From Nigrospora sphaerica (lineage: Eukaryota > Ascomycota > Sordariomycetes > Amphisphaeriales > Apiosporaceae): a stretch of DNA of 64,000 nucleotides. Where the stretch lies: positions 1,054,001-1,118,000 of the forward strand of contig JAGVVL010000001.1 of the NCBI GenBank assembly GCA_018287875.1, given 5' to 3'. Positions 21,446-33,721 of the stretch are shown in pieces. Positions within the stretch are counted from its first letter, which is position 1; each line of letters starts with the position of its first letter. The notes beneath the pieces were generated by a model, which saw only the letters and a program-made list of their open reading frames with translations, had not been told where the DNA came from and made no database searches. Position numbers and translations under genes: made by a program.

Positions 21446-23479
21446 AAAGTCGATGGGAACGAGTGAAGAGCTGGACCCTGCAAGCTTGACAAGTCGGTGG
21501 CCGGAAATGGTGGGATTTCGCAACACAGATGGACGTCCAGCATCGATCCCTCTCGTCTCGGCTTTTGTGCTACTAGCACGGTGATTGGTTGGCCGCTTCT
21601 ACCTAGTGTACAAGATGCACTAATCACCACTACCATGAACAAGTGTCGCTGCTGTTGACTCGGGAGATGCCCACGAAAAAGGGACGCTCCGAACGCCATG
21701 TTTCGTCGGGGGCGTCGTGCCTGGCTTGGGCATCACGGCGCTTCAGGACGAAATCATCTCGGGGTCCAATTTCCGCTGTGTGCTTCTGGCCCGTGCCCGT
21801 GGAGCAAATGCGGTCTTTTGCCGCAGGCATCCCTTGATGCTGCAGCCGGGATTTACAACGGAATGGGAATGGGAATGGGAAGGGGAAGGGGACTGGGAAT
21901 AGGACGGAAAGGGACGGATGGGACGGATGGGACGGATGGGACGGATTGGACGGAACGCCATGACACGTGCCTTCCACTGTGGTGTCTGATGTGACGGTCG
22001 TGAGTCCAATTGAGTTCCGGTTGTCCGATCTGGTTGGCGCTAGGCCTTCTCCTACGGGCCTTCTTTTTTTCGCTACCGTCTTTTTTCCCTACCTATTCTT
22101 TGCAAAGCCTCTGCCGCTTAGGACGGTCAGACTGCTTTGCTAGCCCCGTTAGCGGCGTAGCCATACGGCCGGGCCCACGATGGGCTCGTCCGCAAATGTA
22201 CAACTAAAAATGGACTTTGCTCCATCGGCGCGCCATTGGGGGGAGGAGAAGGAGGCACTGCCGGGGGCGCGTCTGTCACCAGCGGGCAGCCGCTACGTAG
22301 CAGAAGCCCCAGACCGACTGGTCTAGGCGCCCTCACCCCGAACACGAGGCTGGCGGAACCCACGATCGCGTAGCTGGAGGCCAACGGAGCTCCCTCGGTG
22401 GGTATGCGCTGACACCAAGGCAGTTCGAGCCTGGGCAAGCGTGGCGGACTTGGGCTGGTCGATAAGGCCCGAGGCAAGGTTGGTTGTGGCGAGTAGCCTG
22501 AGAGCCTGGACTCCGAGAGGTAAGCTGGCCTACGTCAGTACCCCAAGGTACCTACTTCTCCAGAGATCCCTACCGACCAATGTTATACGTAGATGATGTG
22601 TAAGGCGGGCGCAGATGAATACGTGCGGCTGTGGACTTGCGCGTGTCTTGCGTGCCCGCGGAACAAAAAAAAGAGAGCGAGCGGGCGCGTCTGACACGTC
22701 AGGTCTTGGCCCGACTCGGAATGGATCGTTCGCCTTATTCCACGTCCCCGCCCGGCCCGCCGTCTAGAATCTCGTTCAACCAGCCGGATAGAGATCCCGG
22801 TCATGCAGGCGCCGCACATCCCAAAGCCGTCAGATCGTTAGGGCGGCCAGACAAAAACGCGGCTCCCCGAGGCCCCTGGAGCCCCCAAGGGGGACGGGAT
22901 CGTCGGCAGCGAGCGGCAACGAATGGCAACGTGCCCGTACCTACAGCAGTAAAAGCCAAGCCCGTGTACGACGTCTGTGTGGTTGTGTGTGTGGGCAACG
23001 GTTCCAAGATAAGGTCCCTAAAATATGTACGAAATGGAGGTACGATCTTTTCGATGGGCACGCCCCTCCCTCCCCTCCTCTCCTCAGGGCCCATTGCGCC
23101 CCTGGAACGGCCCACCAGCCGACCCGTTCATCCATCGTCTATCCATTCCATGATCCATTGCTGTCTGGGACCCCTACATATACATGGTGAACGCATTCGC
23201 TCGCTTGTCGAAACTCGCCCATCCTACCCGTCAAAACATTGTGATATTCAGCCATCCGCTCTCTCGTGCCGTCTTTGGTTTCTCTTCGGGCTGCGCCTTC
23301 GACGTTTGCTCGCCCGGATCTCCTATCGACAGAAATCAACCTCGATCTTTGTTTTCCCTCGAATATTCGCGCCCCCTCGGTTTCCGGCTACAGGATCGTT
23401 CGCCTCAACCCACCTCCTCGGGAGAGAAGCTGTTGCAGCCGTCTTCTCGCCACGGGCACACAACCCTAGACCGTCCGCC
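21446..23479. other. Spacer with short tandem repeats; promoter of the GPI-type gene
   Basis: No gene with recognisable features. GGAATG-type repeats (about 21860-21880) and four perfect 9-bp GGGACGGAT units (21911-21946) occur together. The open frame that runs into the GPI-type gene from 22631 is in phase by chance; its upstream part has no signal peptide or conserved block. Confidence 0.5.
21911..21946. repeat. Four perfect 9-bp tandem repeats (GGGACGGAT)
   Basis: Units at 21911, 21920, 21929 and 21938, followed by a decayed copy. They lie in non-coding DNA just after a GGAATG repeat. Confidence 0.95.
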
Positions 23480-24381
23480 ATGGTCGTCAAACTCACCACC
23501 GCGCTCTGGGCCGCCGCCGCCGGCCTGGCCGCCACGGCCCTCGGCGCCGACAACACGGCGTCGTCGTCGGCGGCCGCGCCCGTCACGAGCCTGTTCCTGC
23601 CGGGCATCGACAACGCCGCCCAGCTCGTGGCGTCGGTCGTCTCGGTCAGGGCGCCCGCGACCTACTACCTGGTCGAGTGCGCCGAGGGCGCCGACGAGGA
23701 CGACTGCGGCGCCGCCGCCAAGGGCGTCTCCGTCACCATGGGGCCCAGCTCGTACGCCCTCGGCATCGGGGAGCCGGCCACGTAAGTTGTTTTCTTCTTC
23801 TTCTTCTTCTTCTTCTTCTTCTTCTTCTTCTTCTTCTTCTTCTTCTTCTTCTTCTTCTTCTTCTTCTTCTTCTTCTTCTTCTTCTTCTTCTTCTTCTTCT
23901 TCTTCTTCTTCTTCTTCTTCTTCTTCTTCTTCTTCTTCTTCTTCCTCTTCCTCCTCGTCACACCCCGGTGTGCCGTCGGCATGAAGACTAACCCGGGCGT
24001 GCCAGCGCGAAACAAACATGTCTCATGAACGGCGACTCGGCGACGTGCACGGCGTGGCAAAAGGGCTCGGGCGACGACGCCGACAAGTCGACGGTGGTGA
24101 CGATGAAGGACATCACGAGCGACGCCTACTTCGCCGCCGTCACCCTCACCGCTGGCGCCGAGAAGCTCAAGGCGGCCGCCACGGCGAGCAGCGACGGCGC
24201 CACCGCCAGCCCCTCGGCCACGCCCACGGCCGGCGGCGCGCCGTCCTCAGTCCCCGCCGCTACGGGCACGCCGTCGAGCCATCCCGCCGACTCGTCCGCC
24301 GGCAGCCCCTGGGCCACAGGTCCGCACCCTGCCGTGTTAACCGGCCTCGTCGCCCTCATTGGCTGTGCTCTGGCCCTCTAA
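23480..24381 (+). CDS. Putative GPI-anchored cell-surface protein
   Basis: Two exons, 23480-23781 and 24006-24381, give 225 aa. The start MVVKLTTALWAAAAGLAATALGA is a clear secretion signal. The mature part has two Cys in LVECAEGADEDDCG and two in TCLMNGDSATCTAWQ, suggesting disulfides. It is followed by a Ser/Thr/Ala/Pro-rich stalk, likely O-glycosylated, and ends in hydrophobic AVLTGLVALIGCALAL, as in a GPI-attachment signal with a small-residue omega site upstream. This layout is common in cell-wall proteins of Pezizomycotina. The 224-bp intron (cgtaagt / gccag, branch gactaac) consists mostly of 51 TTC repeats. If it is not removed, translation stops at its first codon (TAA at 23783), leaving about 101 aa. 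The ligand or function is unknown. Confidence 0.83.
23792..23944 (+). repeat. TTC microsatellite, 51 uninterrupted copies, inside an intron
   Basis: A 153-bp pure TTC tract fills most of the intron of the GPI-type gene, from 10 bp after the donor to 61 bp before the acceptor. The antisense reading gives a spurious poly-Glu frame. Confidence 0.97.
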
Positions 24382-25039
24382 GCCGAGAACCGCCACTCGC
24401 ACTCCCGAGCTCGTGAGGCCCGACCTCGCGCTCTTGGCATTTACGTCGCAACGCGCCCCATGAAACGAAACCCCAAAAAATAGACAAATAATTTTAATGA
24501 AGCCATGAAGCCCTACCACGCGCCAAGTCATCAACCCAAATTCGCTGGACTGGTCTCTTGACCTGCCAATAAGTGACATTAGAGCTATGTTGGGAAGGTC
24601 TTGCCAAGGTTGGTACCTAAGTACTCAAGACCTCAAGACATGCTTCTATCGGTGAAGTACTTGTCAAGAATATGCCGCGAATTGGCCAAGCCAAGCAGCC
24701 CTGCCATCAACTTTGCTTCACTTCGGGCGTACCGCCCGCCATCACCGCCGCGGGGACTCTCACGAGTTGGACCTTTTCTGGTTAACCATATTTGGCCCTG
24801 GCCCCCCTTTCCTCAGGAACCCACGGCGCCCCTAAGTCATGTACCCATCCGTGGCTTGAATGCCTGCCAAGCGAAATTTGTGCCTGCGCTTCGCCAAATT
24901 GCAAATGTATGCCGCCGTCTGCTGGCCCGCAACTCCGGTAATAAAGAAACAATGCGGGTATCTCATGTCGTGAAGACTTTGATGCGCGTGCTGCAGCTGT
25001 TGGGGTGTCGAGAAGAACGCTAAAACAGCAAGAAGTCAT
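24382..25039. other. Spacer between convergent genes
   Basis: 658 bp between the GPI-type gene (+) and the histidine kinase (-). The first part is AT-rich (aaaaaatagacaaataatttt near 24474), consistent with a 3' end region. No gene is seen. Confidence 0.55.
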
Positions 25040-28000
25040 TCAACAGCCAAGGCCAAGCTTGGTCAACGTGTCGCCCAGTTCTCGCAGGGGCACGGGTTTG
25101 GTCATAAACATATCGATGCCGCTGGCAAACGCTTCGCGTTGCACATCGGCGCTCGCGAGGCCCGTCAGGGCAATGACGGTCGCCGGGGCACGGCCTTGCG
25201 TACACTCAAACTCTCGTATGTGTCGCGTCGACTCTAGGCCGTTCATGATGGGCATCGAAATGTCTGCTCCGCGTTAGTCGGCGGCTGGGAACGGGGAACC
25301 TGGCCAACTCACCCATCAGTACACAACAGAAACCACCCGGCTCGGCCTGGTACGCTCTCAGTGCCTCCAATCCGTTACTGGCCGTGTGATACGGTCTTTT
25401 CAACTTCTTCATAAATGACACCAGGATCTGGGGGCATCTGGGTCAGTATGGCCGCCATCGAAGCCCGTCCACGCGTGACTTACCTGCAGATTGATCTTAT
25501 TGTCATCCACGAGTAAAAATTTTCTGGGGCTAACGACGTCCGACGAGGTGATCTCCATCGGTCCTGGCGCCAAGGGATGGGGAATATGCATCTCCTTGAT
25601 TTCCATGGGTGATTCGACCTGAATGGCCGCTTCATCGGCAGACCCGAGCCCCTCGTCCCCGGACATGATGGTGGGGAGCATCATACGGCCTTGCGCCGGC
25701 TGGGGACTGGCATGAGAATCATTCTCGTCGACGGGAGAGGCGGCGCGTGATGCTGTGTACGACGAAGAAAACGCCGCCGAGGATGGCCGAGATGTTGTCA
25801 GCCCCTGATTAGACATGGTGGACCGGATCTCGTTCCAACGACTGTAAGCCAGAACGAAGGCCCGCGCTACCTTGCGGGGACCAGCACTACGGGTCGTCAG
25901 TACTGTAGCCATGAACCTAACGTGCGGGTGCTACTCACGGATGGGATATATACTCGAAGATGTTCCGCTCATTGGCATTTTCGGGAAAGGTAGCAAGACC
26001 GTGGGCGCTGAGTGCATTATGGCAAACAACGACCACGGGCGGCAAAATGGTGTCGGATCCCTGCGCCATGAGCTCGCCCAGCGACTCTTCCGTGCACATG
26101 ATGAGGTCGGGTCGGACGTCGGTCGATTCTGGCGCCACGACGTCCAAATGCAGCCAGTCGCGGCAAAGCGAGCCCACGAGCTCGACTTCGGCCGGCGGCG
26201 CTTTGCCGGGGAGGCCGACGGTCTGATACTCGCCTTCGCCCTTGAACCCGCGTAGACCCACACGAAGACCTTTGAGCTTCTCGACGTAGTCGTGGAAGGT
26301 CGAATCCATCTCCTCTTTGTCCCATGGCTCGGGCATGGGCAGTAGGACTGTGACCGTGGTACCACAGCCAAGCTGGCTCTCCAGGTGGATGGTGCCCCCG
26401 AGGACCTTGGCTATCTGCTGAACCAGCCGTAGTCCCAAGCCGGTGCCGGGGTCTAAAGTGTCCTCCTGGGAAAAGGCAGTGAAGAGGTGGTTGCGGAGGA
26501 AGTCGTTGCTGATGCCTTTCCCGGAGTCGGAAATGGTGAGCTTAAGGTTCTTCTGGGCCTGGTTGCCTCGGCCCGTTAAGAAATCCTGCGCCACCGTCAC
26601 AACGATATATCCACTGTCCGTGTACTTCAACGAGTTGCCGAGAAGATTCATGATGATGCGGCGGACGGCGCCTGCTTGTGCACACGACATCCAAGACGCG
26701 CGCGGGTCGATGTCAAGGTATACCGATACTTTGTCAACACCGGGCCTCGAGCAATCGGACCAGCCCCGATGGTGACCGAACGCCTCCGCAGACCCGTTTC
26801 GGTCGGGCTTGTTTCGCTCGGCAAGCTGGGTAATTGACATTTTTCGCAAGTTGTGGCCGACACACACGCTCTCAATGGATTCCTCGGTCAACGCAGCCAA
26901 ATCGACATTGGAGAAGAGGTTGGTCATTCGCGACTCGAAGGACTTTTGCCTTGTGGTCGACGACCGCCGGCTGTGGCCATGGCCGTCGTTCCTGGACCGA
27001 TCCTTCGCGTCCTTGATAAGCCTGTTGATCTTGCTGTAGTCGAGGAGGTGATCCACGACATCCAGCAGTGTACGGCCACAGCACTCCATGGAATGAAGAA
27101 TGTCGCCTTGGAACGCATCCAAGTTGGTGTCTTGCAGGAGCTCGACCGCTGCTACGATGCCGTGCAGCGGCGACCGAAGCTCGTGACTCAAGGATCCGAG
27201 CAGATCCGACTTTGCTTTCTCGGCCAACATGGAATCCACGCGGGCGATAATAGAGGACAGGCTCAGCCCAAAAACTCGGAGGTAGTTAAGTTCGCCGTCG
27301 ATGGTGAAGGTGCGCGTTGGCGTGGTAGTCCACACAAACGAGCCTGCAAACCACTTTTCCTTGCTTTGGTCCCATAGCGGGATGAAGGCAACGCTCCGAG
27401 CACCGGGGAAGATAGTACTGAGAGTTCGGCTTTCGTCTTGTCGCGAGTGAGTCGCAGTGGAAGCTTCGGATACCGATTGTAACTTGTCGCTACTGGGCCG
27501 GCTCAGGTTGATCCATTCTTCTTCCGAGGAATCGCCTGTCTGGAAGGCACCCTCCTCGTCGAGGGCAAACGTCTTGCCTTCTGGGTACCTCTTCAACATG
27601 GCCTTGAGGAAGCCCTCGGGTATCGCGATACCCGAGGATTCAGCAGCACCAGGGTCGAGACTGGATCGGTTCGACATCGAGTACCCCAGCACCTCGCAGC
27701 ACTGCTCCTCCATGATTTCCAGCTGTTTGAGCATGCTGTCTTCGCTGCCCGGTGTACTGAGTGGCGATGCCGATACCCCTACAGCGCCGGCGGCGGCAGC
27801 AGCAGCTTGTTTCCTTTGATCGGGCACCAGGCCGCCGAAGGAGCCAATCCGCGCGTCCAGGAAGACGGCGCCTTCAACCTCGATGGCTTCCCGGATGATA
27901 TTTGCCGCTTTTCCAAAAACACTCCGGATCTCCAGGGCGTGGGCCTCGTCTTCCGAGGTCCGCGTGCTCGACACCAGCGCGTTCGATTTCATCTTGGTCG

Positions 28001-29063
28001 TTGTCGGGAATGGCATCCATCCTGAGCCGGTGGGTATACCAGGGGCTGGGGGGCCGTGAGAGACTTTGGAGACGGGCGCGGACGAGCTTCGTTCCCGTTG
28101 CAGAGGCGAGGGATCCGGCCGTAATGGTACTTTTTCTTCGTCGGGTACTGCGTCTGGGCCGAACCACCATTTCGATATGGTCGATTTTCCTTCAACAAAA
28201 CTCCCTATGCCCCGAACCATGCGGTCACTGCGTCGGAAACTCTCATTCGACCGCTTGGACTCGAGGTAGCCCATGATGGTCTGGGACATCTCGCGTAGTA
28301 CCCGGACCTGCGTTTCGTCGAGGTTGTCTCTGGGCTGGTCACCCACGACGCAGTACACGCCGATATCGATGCCTCGAGGCGATCGTATGGGCACACCTGC
28401 GTAGAATCGAGGCTGCGGAGCATCAACAATGCAGGCATGGCGTTGGAAGCGGACGTCTCGAAGCAAGTCCGGGACAAACAGAACGGGCAGAGCGACGTCT
28501 CCTAATTTGGTGGCGGGCTCTGACGACAAGACCTGCTCGCATATCCCCTCGCTTCGTGGAAAGGATGAGGTGCCTATTTGCACCTCGCCCCGGCAGGCCG
28601 GGCCAGGGCCCAGCGCAGAGGTAGGCGTGGCCTCGGCGACGACATATTGGGTGGTACGGTCAAAGGTCGAGACCATGCAGCGCGCGGCCCCCAACCTCAC
28701 GGCGCCCAGCTGCGCAAGGGCAGACAGAACGGGGTCTGGCGATGAAAGGGTAGACGGCTGCGGTCGAGAGTCTGAAATGTCTGGTCCGTGAGCAATCTCA
28801 TAGCTGGGGAAGGGTAGGCCGTCAGCAAGTGGCATCTCTTTGTCGTCATGAAGCGAGGGATATGACGGGTGTGACGTGGAATATCAGACGACCTAGGCTA
28901 GGCATGGGAAGCGTATGGGCAGGACAGGACAGCGTCGAACCGGAACGGCAGTCAAAATGGCAGTAGGGCGAGCCCAAGTGAGGGGCGAGATGAAATATAC
29001 TTACAGATGGGACGCAAACTTGAAGACCTCCCTCTCCCGAACCGCCTCAGAGACTCTACTCAT
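25040..29063 (-). CDS. Hybrid sensor histidine kinase (GAF - HisKA - HATPase - receiver)
   Basis: Five minus-strand exons, 29005-29063, 25939-28803, 25484-25886, 25313-25427 and 25040-25263, with introns of 201, 52, 56 and 49 bp, give about 1221 aa; all junctions keep frame. The N-terminal exon reads MSRVSEAVREREVFKFASHL and joins YEIAHGPDISDSRP. A GAF-like region includes RCMVSTFDRTTQYVVAEAT and FYAGVPIRSPRG. The HisKA motif SLSHELRSPLHG (about 557) carries the phospho-His. The ATPase shows MNLLGNSLKYTDSG, ISDSGKGIS and GTGLGLRLVQQ. The receiver has LLVDDNKINLQ (about 1102), LMDISMPIMNG with the phospho-Asp, and the conserved Lys in TKPV. No transmembrane segment is seen, so it is a soluble sensor. 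In fungi such kinases pass phosphate through Ypd1 to Ssk1 or Skn7. An ATG at 28835 lies within intron 1 and is not favoured. The stimulus is unknown. Confidence 0.92.
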
Positions 29064-29492
29064 GCTCGGGTAGGGAGGCGGCCCACTGGTGCCGAGCTAT
29101 GGCGCTGGGACGAGTTTCAGAGACCGGCGGGAGCGGCTAAGTCGAACGCGCGAAGTAGATGGCAACTGACTTGAGGCAGTGGAAAGCTTGGGGTTTCCAT
29201 GACACGCTTTCACGACAAGCCCAGTACCGCCGCCGCCACACATACGGCCACGCACACGCGCACTCACACCAGCACGCCACCGCACACACAGCACAGATAC
29301 GGAGCAGGGGAGGCGCGAGATAGTGGGGAGGACTGCCCGACGGCCTCGCTGGCCAAGGCTCACCGGCGGACAGGTTCGGCCGACGCCCTCAGCTGGAAAA
29401 ACGACGAGTCGCCCTGGTGTCTCGCATCCGAGACGGGCTGACTGGCAACAGAAACGGGCCACGGGGAGAATCGCGTCGAGGGGTTGACTGGG

Positions 29493-29532
29493 GACGGGCA
29501 GACGGGCAGACGGGTAGACGGGCAGACGGACA
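29493..29532. repeat. Five 8-bp tandem repeats (GACGGGCA)
   Basis: Units start at 29493, 29501, 29509, 29517 and 29525, with one base changed in the third and one in the fifth. Non-coding. Confidence 0.92.
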
Positions 29533-32500
29533 GAGCGAGGGGGAGGGGGCACCACAGTAGGAGCAGCACCGCATAACAGAGAAGCGTTCGGGGAAACAAA
29601 GCGAACACAACGTGACCGACGATTCAGTTTACTTAAGTCCAAGGGCCTTAGAGCCGAGGCCGTTTGTTTCTCGGTGTCCAGACGGGTTGGCGGGCTGATT
29701 GCACACACACCGATCGGGTGGGGCAAATGTGCATTAGACGGAGTTAGGCTGTCGGACGGCGGGTTCAACGGAAGACTCCTCTTCCGCCTGCTCGTCTGCT
29801 GTTCTGGCTGTTCTGGCTGGCTGGATGCCGCTGCTAGCCCTCGAGGCCGGCTTGGGCGGAGCAGTGGGTAGGCAGTCCAAGGGCAGAGGGACAGAAAGGA
29901 AATGGACCTCCGGCCAAGGCAGCTGGGCACCGGCACGCACGAGACTGAAGACGAGGGGAGTGAATGAAGCTCGGCTGGGCAGGGTGGGTAGCAGGAAGGA
30001 CGCCGGCCAAGGACCGGACGCTGACGGCGGGCGGTAGTCTTCTGCAGGTAGGCCGCCTAGCCACAACAGCCAGGGATCCATCGTCTCATCTTTTGGGCGG
30101 CCGATGGAAGTGACAAGGCGACCTGGCATTGATTGTCGGCTGTCTATGTGAAACGGAGCAAGACGGGCATTAGCAGCCCCTCCAGCGGCACCGGGGGGGA
30201 GGGAGGAAGGGGAGGAAAGGCGGCGAGCGGACAGTCGGGGTTAGTCCGCCAGAGAGGCTGGATGGGTAAGTCGATACCAGTATCAGTGATCAGGAGGAGG
30301 GCAACAACAGTGGGAGAAGCAAGGGATCCAGGGCGGATGCCGGGCACACGATTGCTGCTGATGGTGGGGTGACCCGGGGTTGCTTTCAGACTGTTACCCG
30401 GCTCGGGTTGTCAAAGGCCATGGATGGTGTTGGCAACTACCTCTACCTACTATTTGAAGCTCCAAGTTGTGTAGTATTACATGTATGTACGGCAGGCGGA
30501 GGGCAGGTACGAGTACATGTCCCAGTTGTCTAGAAGTACCTACCTTAACTATTGATCCAGCGGCGTTGGTAAACCCCTTCTCCCTACCTCTTTTGGGGGA
30601 GACTTACCTACTAGGTAGGTGGGTTCGTAAATGCATCTTCCCAGCTAGAGGGCTGCATACTTTGTCTGCATACTTTGTCCACCTTCCCATCCACACCTCT
30701 TGTCTGCTTGAGCTCGGCAAGGCGCCGTAGCATTTGTTCCCCTCCCCCTCAGTACCACGGTTAGGGGTCCCTAGGAATGACACCTGGCTATCATCACACG
30801 GCCGGCCTACATATCTGCATTGACGCATGCTATGCACGTCGGACAAGTTGCAGGGGGCCATAGCTGCCAAGTCCCATACTTTAGTACTACTACTAACCTA
30901 CCTCTTTTTTGGCATTTTTCGAACGAATAGACCTGAGAAGCGGGCTGGCGTGGCTGTCTGTTGGCAGGCCCCGGCGCGGGCTGGTCCTGGTGGTTACGGG
31001 CTAGCTGCAGCTACGACTGCGTGCCAGTTTAGGAGGTAGCCACGATGCTTAAGACGTGCCTAGCTTAGGCACTTACCCACTAATAGGTGGGATGCAACGC
31101 TACCTCCTTAGGTGGTTCGTAGGGTCAAGGGTCCCATCTGACTTTTTCCCATCGTTGTGTCCACAGGTCCCCCCGAGATCATCGATCAAGGCACACGATG
31201 AGCCCGTAGTGTGTGCACCCCTGGGCCGACCTTCCCAGACGACCAACGACGAAGTCTCGCCCATTCGCAGCGTGCATGCGCAGTCGCACTGCTGCTGGGG
31301 CGGGACGCCCGGAATTCTCCATCACCTGTGGGCCAAGCCCTTTGGGGTCCTTGAACACCTGCACCTCTAATCCGATCGGGTGTGGTCGCGCGCTTGGTCT
31401 CAGAGTCTGGACCAAGAGGATCGCCCGCTTTCCCAACCGCCTGCATGACTGGAGGAGGGGGGTCGTACCCCCCCCCGGTTCCGCCCACCAGCGGCCTTTG
31501 CGATGCAAACACGACACCTCCCGAGTTTATTAGTCACGTGTGGGACGCCAACGTCGACCTTTTAGCCCAGTGCTGCTTCTTGGGCTTGCAGGTAATACCA
31601 TCCATGGATCTAACGGGTAGGACTACCCGTGGCCTTTGCACACATCCATTTTTCTCCCTCTCGTGCGACGTACCGAGCATTGTAGTTAAACTGCTGTAAG
31701 TGATCGGCCTCGGCTGGTTGACGACGACGCTGACGAGGCACCCACTCACTTCCCGTGCACTACCATTCGCCTAACTCTCTTGGTGCTCTTGGTTTACCGG
31801 AAGCGGAACTCATCAGGCGCTTTCGGGAACGACCATGTCTGCTGCGCCGCGCGCGCGAGACATCGGCCAACTCTGACACCAACCCGCCGCATCGCAGGAG
31901 GGGTGAGCGGCCTCAAGTGTCACCTGAGCATCCATTGTCCCCATTATGGCCTAGACCCTTTGGCCCCAACCAAGGAGCCGTCGTGGATGGGATGGGTTCC
32001 GTACCCTATGGCACAAGGCCATCGTGGAACTCTCCCGCCTGAGCATCGCTGCGTCTAGCCCTCCCACAGCTGCGCTAGAGGTCGAAAGCTGGCGATCCAA
32101 CAACGAGCTGCGCGTCCGTGCTTATGCCAGCCACGTTTTCACGTTGAATAATTTTCTACAATCTCGGGCGCGGCCGTCCACCGGACGAAAAGTCGATGCC
32201 CGTCTCCATTCCGTGAGGCCGCGCGCCAATACCTCCGCTAATCGTCTTAGTGCCGGCCCATGTTTCGACGCTGCCTCGACGCCGTTTCCCACGAACCTCC
32301 TATCTGGCCTCTTTGTTCCATTGGGTTTCTTTCTAGGTATACAGCTGGAGTCGGGAGACCTAAGATCAGAGTTGCGGCGGCTGTCAAGTCGCCCTTCGTT
32401 GCCCGTCGACACTAGCAGGCCCTCTAATTCGGCCGTATTCGTCACGTCGTACCATCTCGAGACTGAAAGGACCCCTTGCCCCTCCAGAAACCACCAGTCT

Positions 32501-33657
32501 CGGTCCGTACCCGAACTCGGCGTGAAATTTCAGCCAATGGACCATTCCAGGGATTCTGCGTATCATCAACGGGTAACATGCCCATTCTTCGCTTGCCCCG
32601 CAGGCGAGACTCACCATGATGGGCCTGGAAGGCCGTCTCTTTAAGCAAATACCCTTACACATAAACTTTATTCCGTTGAGTCTCCTCACGTAGTACCAGC
32701 TATCCATCTCGGTTTTTTAGGCAAGCGCCGAGAGACAATACTCTCCACGAGGGCTGGCAAGCTCGCGAAAAATATTGCTCTGTATTAGCCAACCCCGGAA
32801 AGTACAGCAGAAGGGAGACGGCCCTGGTCCCTTCTATTCTGCCCGACGACGCCAAGCGCCAAAGTGGGCTCAGAAGTCTCTCTGGCGTGCTATGACCTCT
32901 GATAACGGAGCCATGGACTAGGGATGCCATCGTGAGCCGTTATGCGGTCATGAGCCAATAAAGATCGCCAAGGACGCCAAGCTCACCCACACGGGTTCTA
33001 GACTTTCTCAACCACAGGGTATGGAACGAAGTACCAAACCCCGCGGATGTTGATTTGTCATTTCATCAATTCAAAAGTCCATTTCACCCCAGATCACGGG
33101 ACAATACCCTCAAGCCTTATGCAAGGGGAGTCCATGGCGTCGAAGTGCTACATGCGTAGGAGGAGTGACGGCGGATGATGTACCGATGAAGGCGTCTGCT
33201 TGACGGCACTTTCCAGGCCATCACCTTGACAACTCACCGGCGTTCATACTTCAGAAATCGGACGATGGTGTTGATGACTTCCCCAATGAAAGCCCTGTTC
33301 TGGAAACAGTCGTCTACTTCAGCCGACGACGCGTCATATCCGACCCTCGGCAAGGGCACATCAAGCACGCTGTTCGAGCATTCGAAACTCGCTGGAGCAG
33401 TCCCTGAAGATCCAAACCCGACTTAATGGCCCTCCTGGTCACATTCCCGTGAAAGCCAAGAACCGCTACCTCGAACCTAAAGCCATGTCTGACTCGGATT
33501 TTGGGTGAGCCCTCACGAGAAGCATCCGCCGCCCTGATCCGGGTCTCGGCCATATGGATAACGCTTGCGCTGGTGCTGAGACCTGTGTTTCTACCTCGGC
33601 CGGCAACGAAGGCGACTCCTTTGCCCCGCATTGGTAAGGGTAAGCCGCAACTTCCCA

Positions 33658-33721
33658 TATTCGGGCCTCTCGGACGTAATAATCTACCGTATTCGGGCTT
33701 CTCGGACGTAATAATCCACCG
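33658..33721. repeat. 32-bp tandem duplication
   Basis: Two adjacent 32-bp copies, 33658-33689 and 33690-33721, share the core tattcgggcytctcggacg and differ at a few C/T positions. They lie in the gene-poor spacer. Confidence 0.92.

Noticed and set aside
22631..23479. Long upstream extension of the GPI-type protein
   Set aside because: It is in frame by chance. The secretion signal starts at 23480 with good context, and the upstream part has no conserved feature.
23405..24019. 204-codon minus-strand frame with a long Glu run
   Set aside because: It is the antisense of the TTC intron and the GPI-type gene; the Glu run is only GAA repeats. The plus strand has a signal peptide, splice sites and a GPI signal.
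29097..29936. 279-codon minus-strand frame upstream of the histidine kinase
   Set aside because: It consists of low-complexity Pro/Arg/Ser sequence over GACGGGCA and CA repeats in the presumed promoter region.
32024..32644. 206-codon plus-strand frame in the second long spacer
   Set aside because: No recognisable domain or codon pattern and competing frames on the other strand. It is probably chance or decayed DNA.
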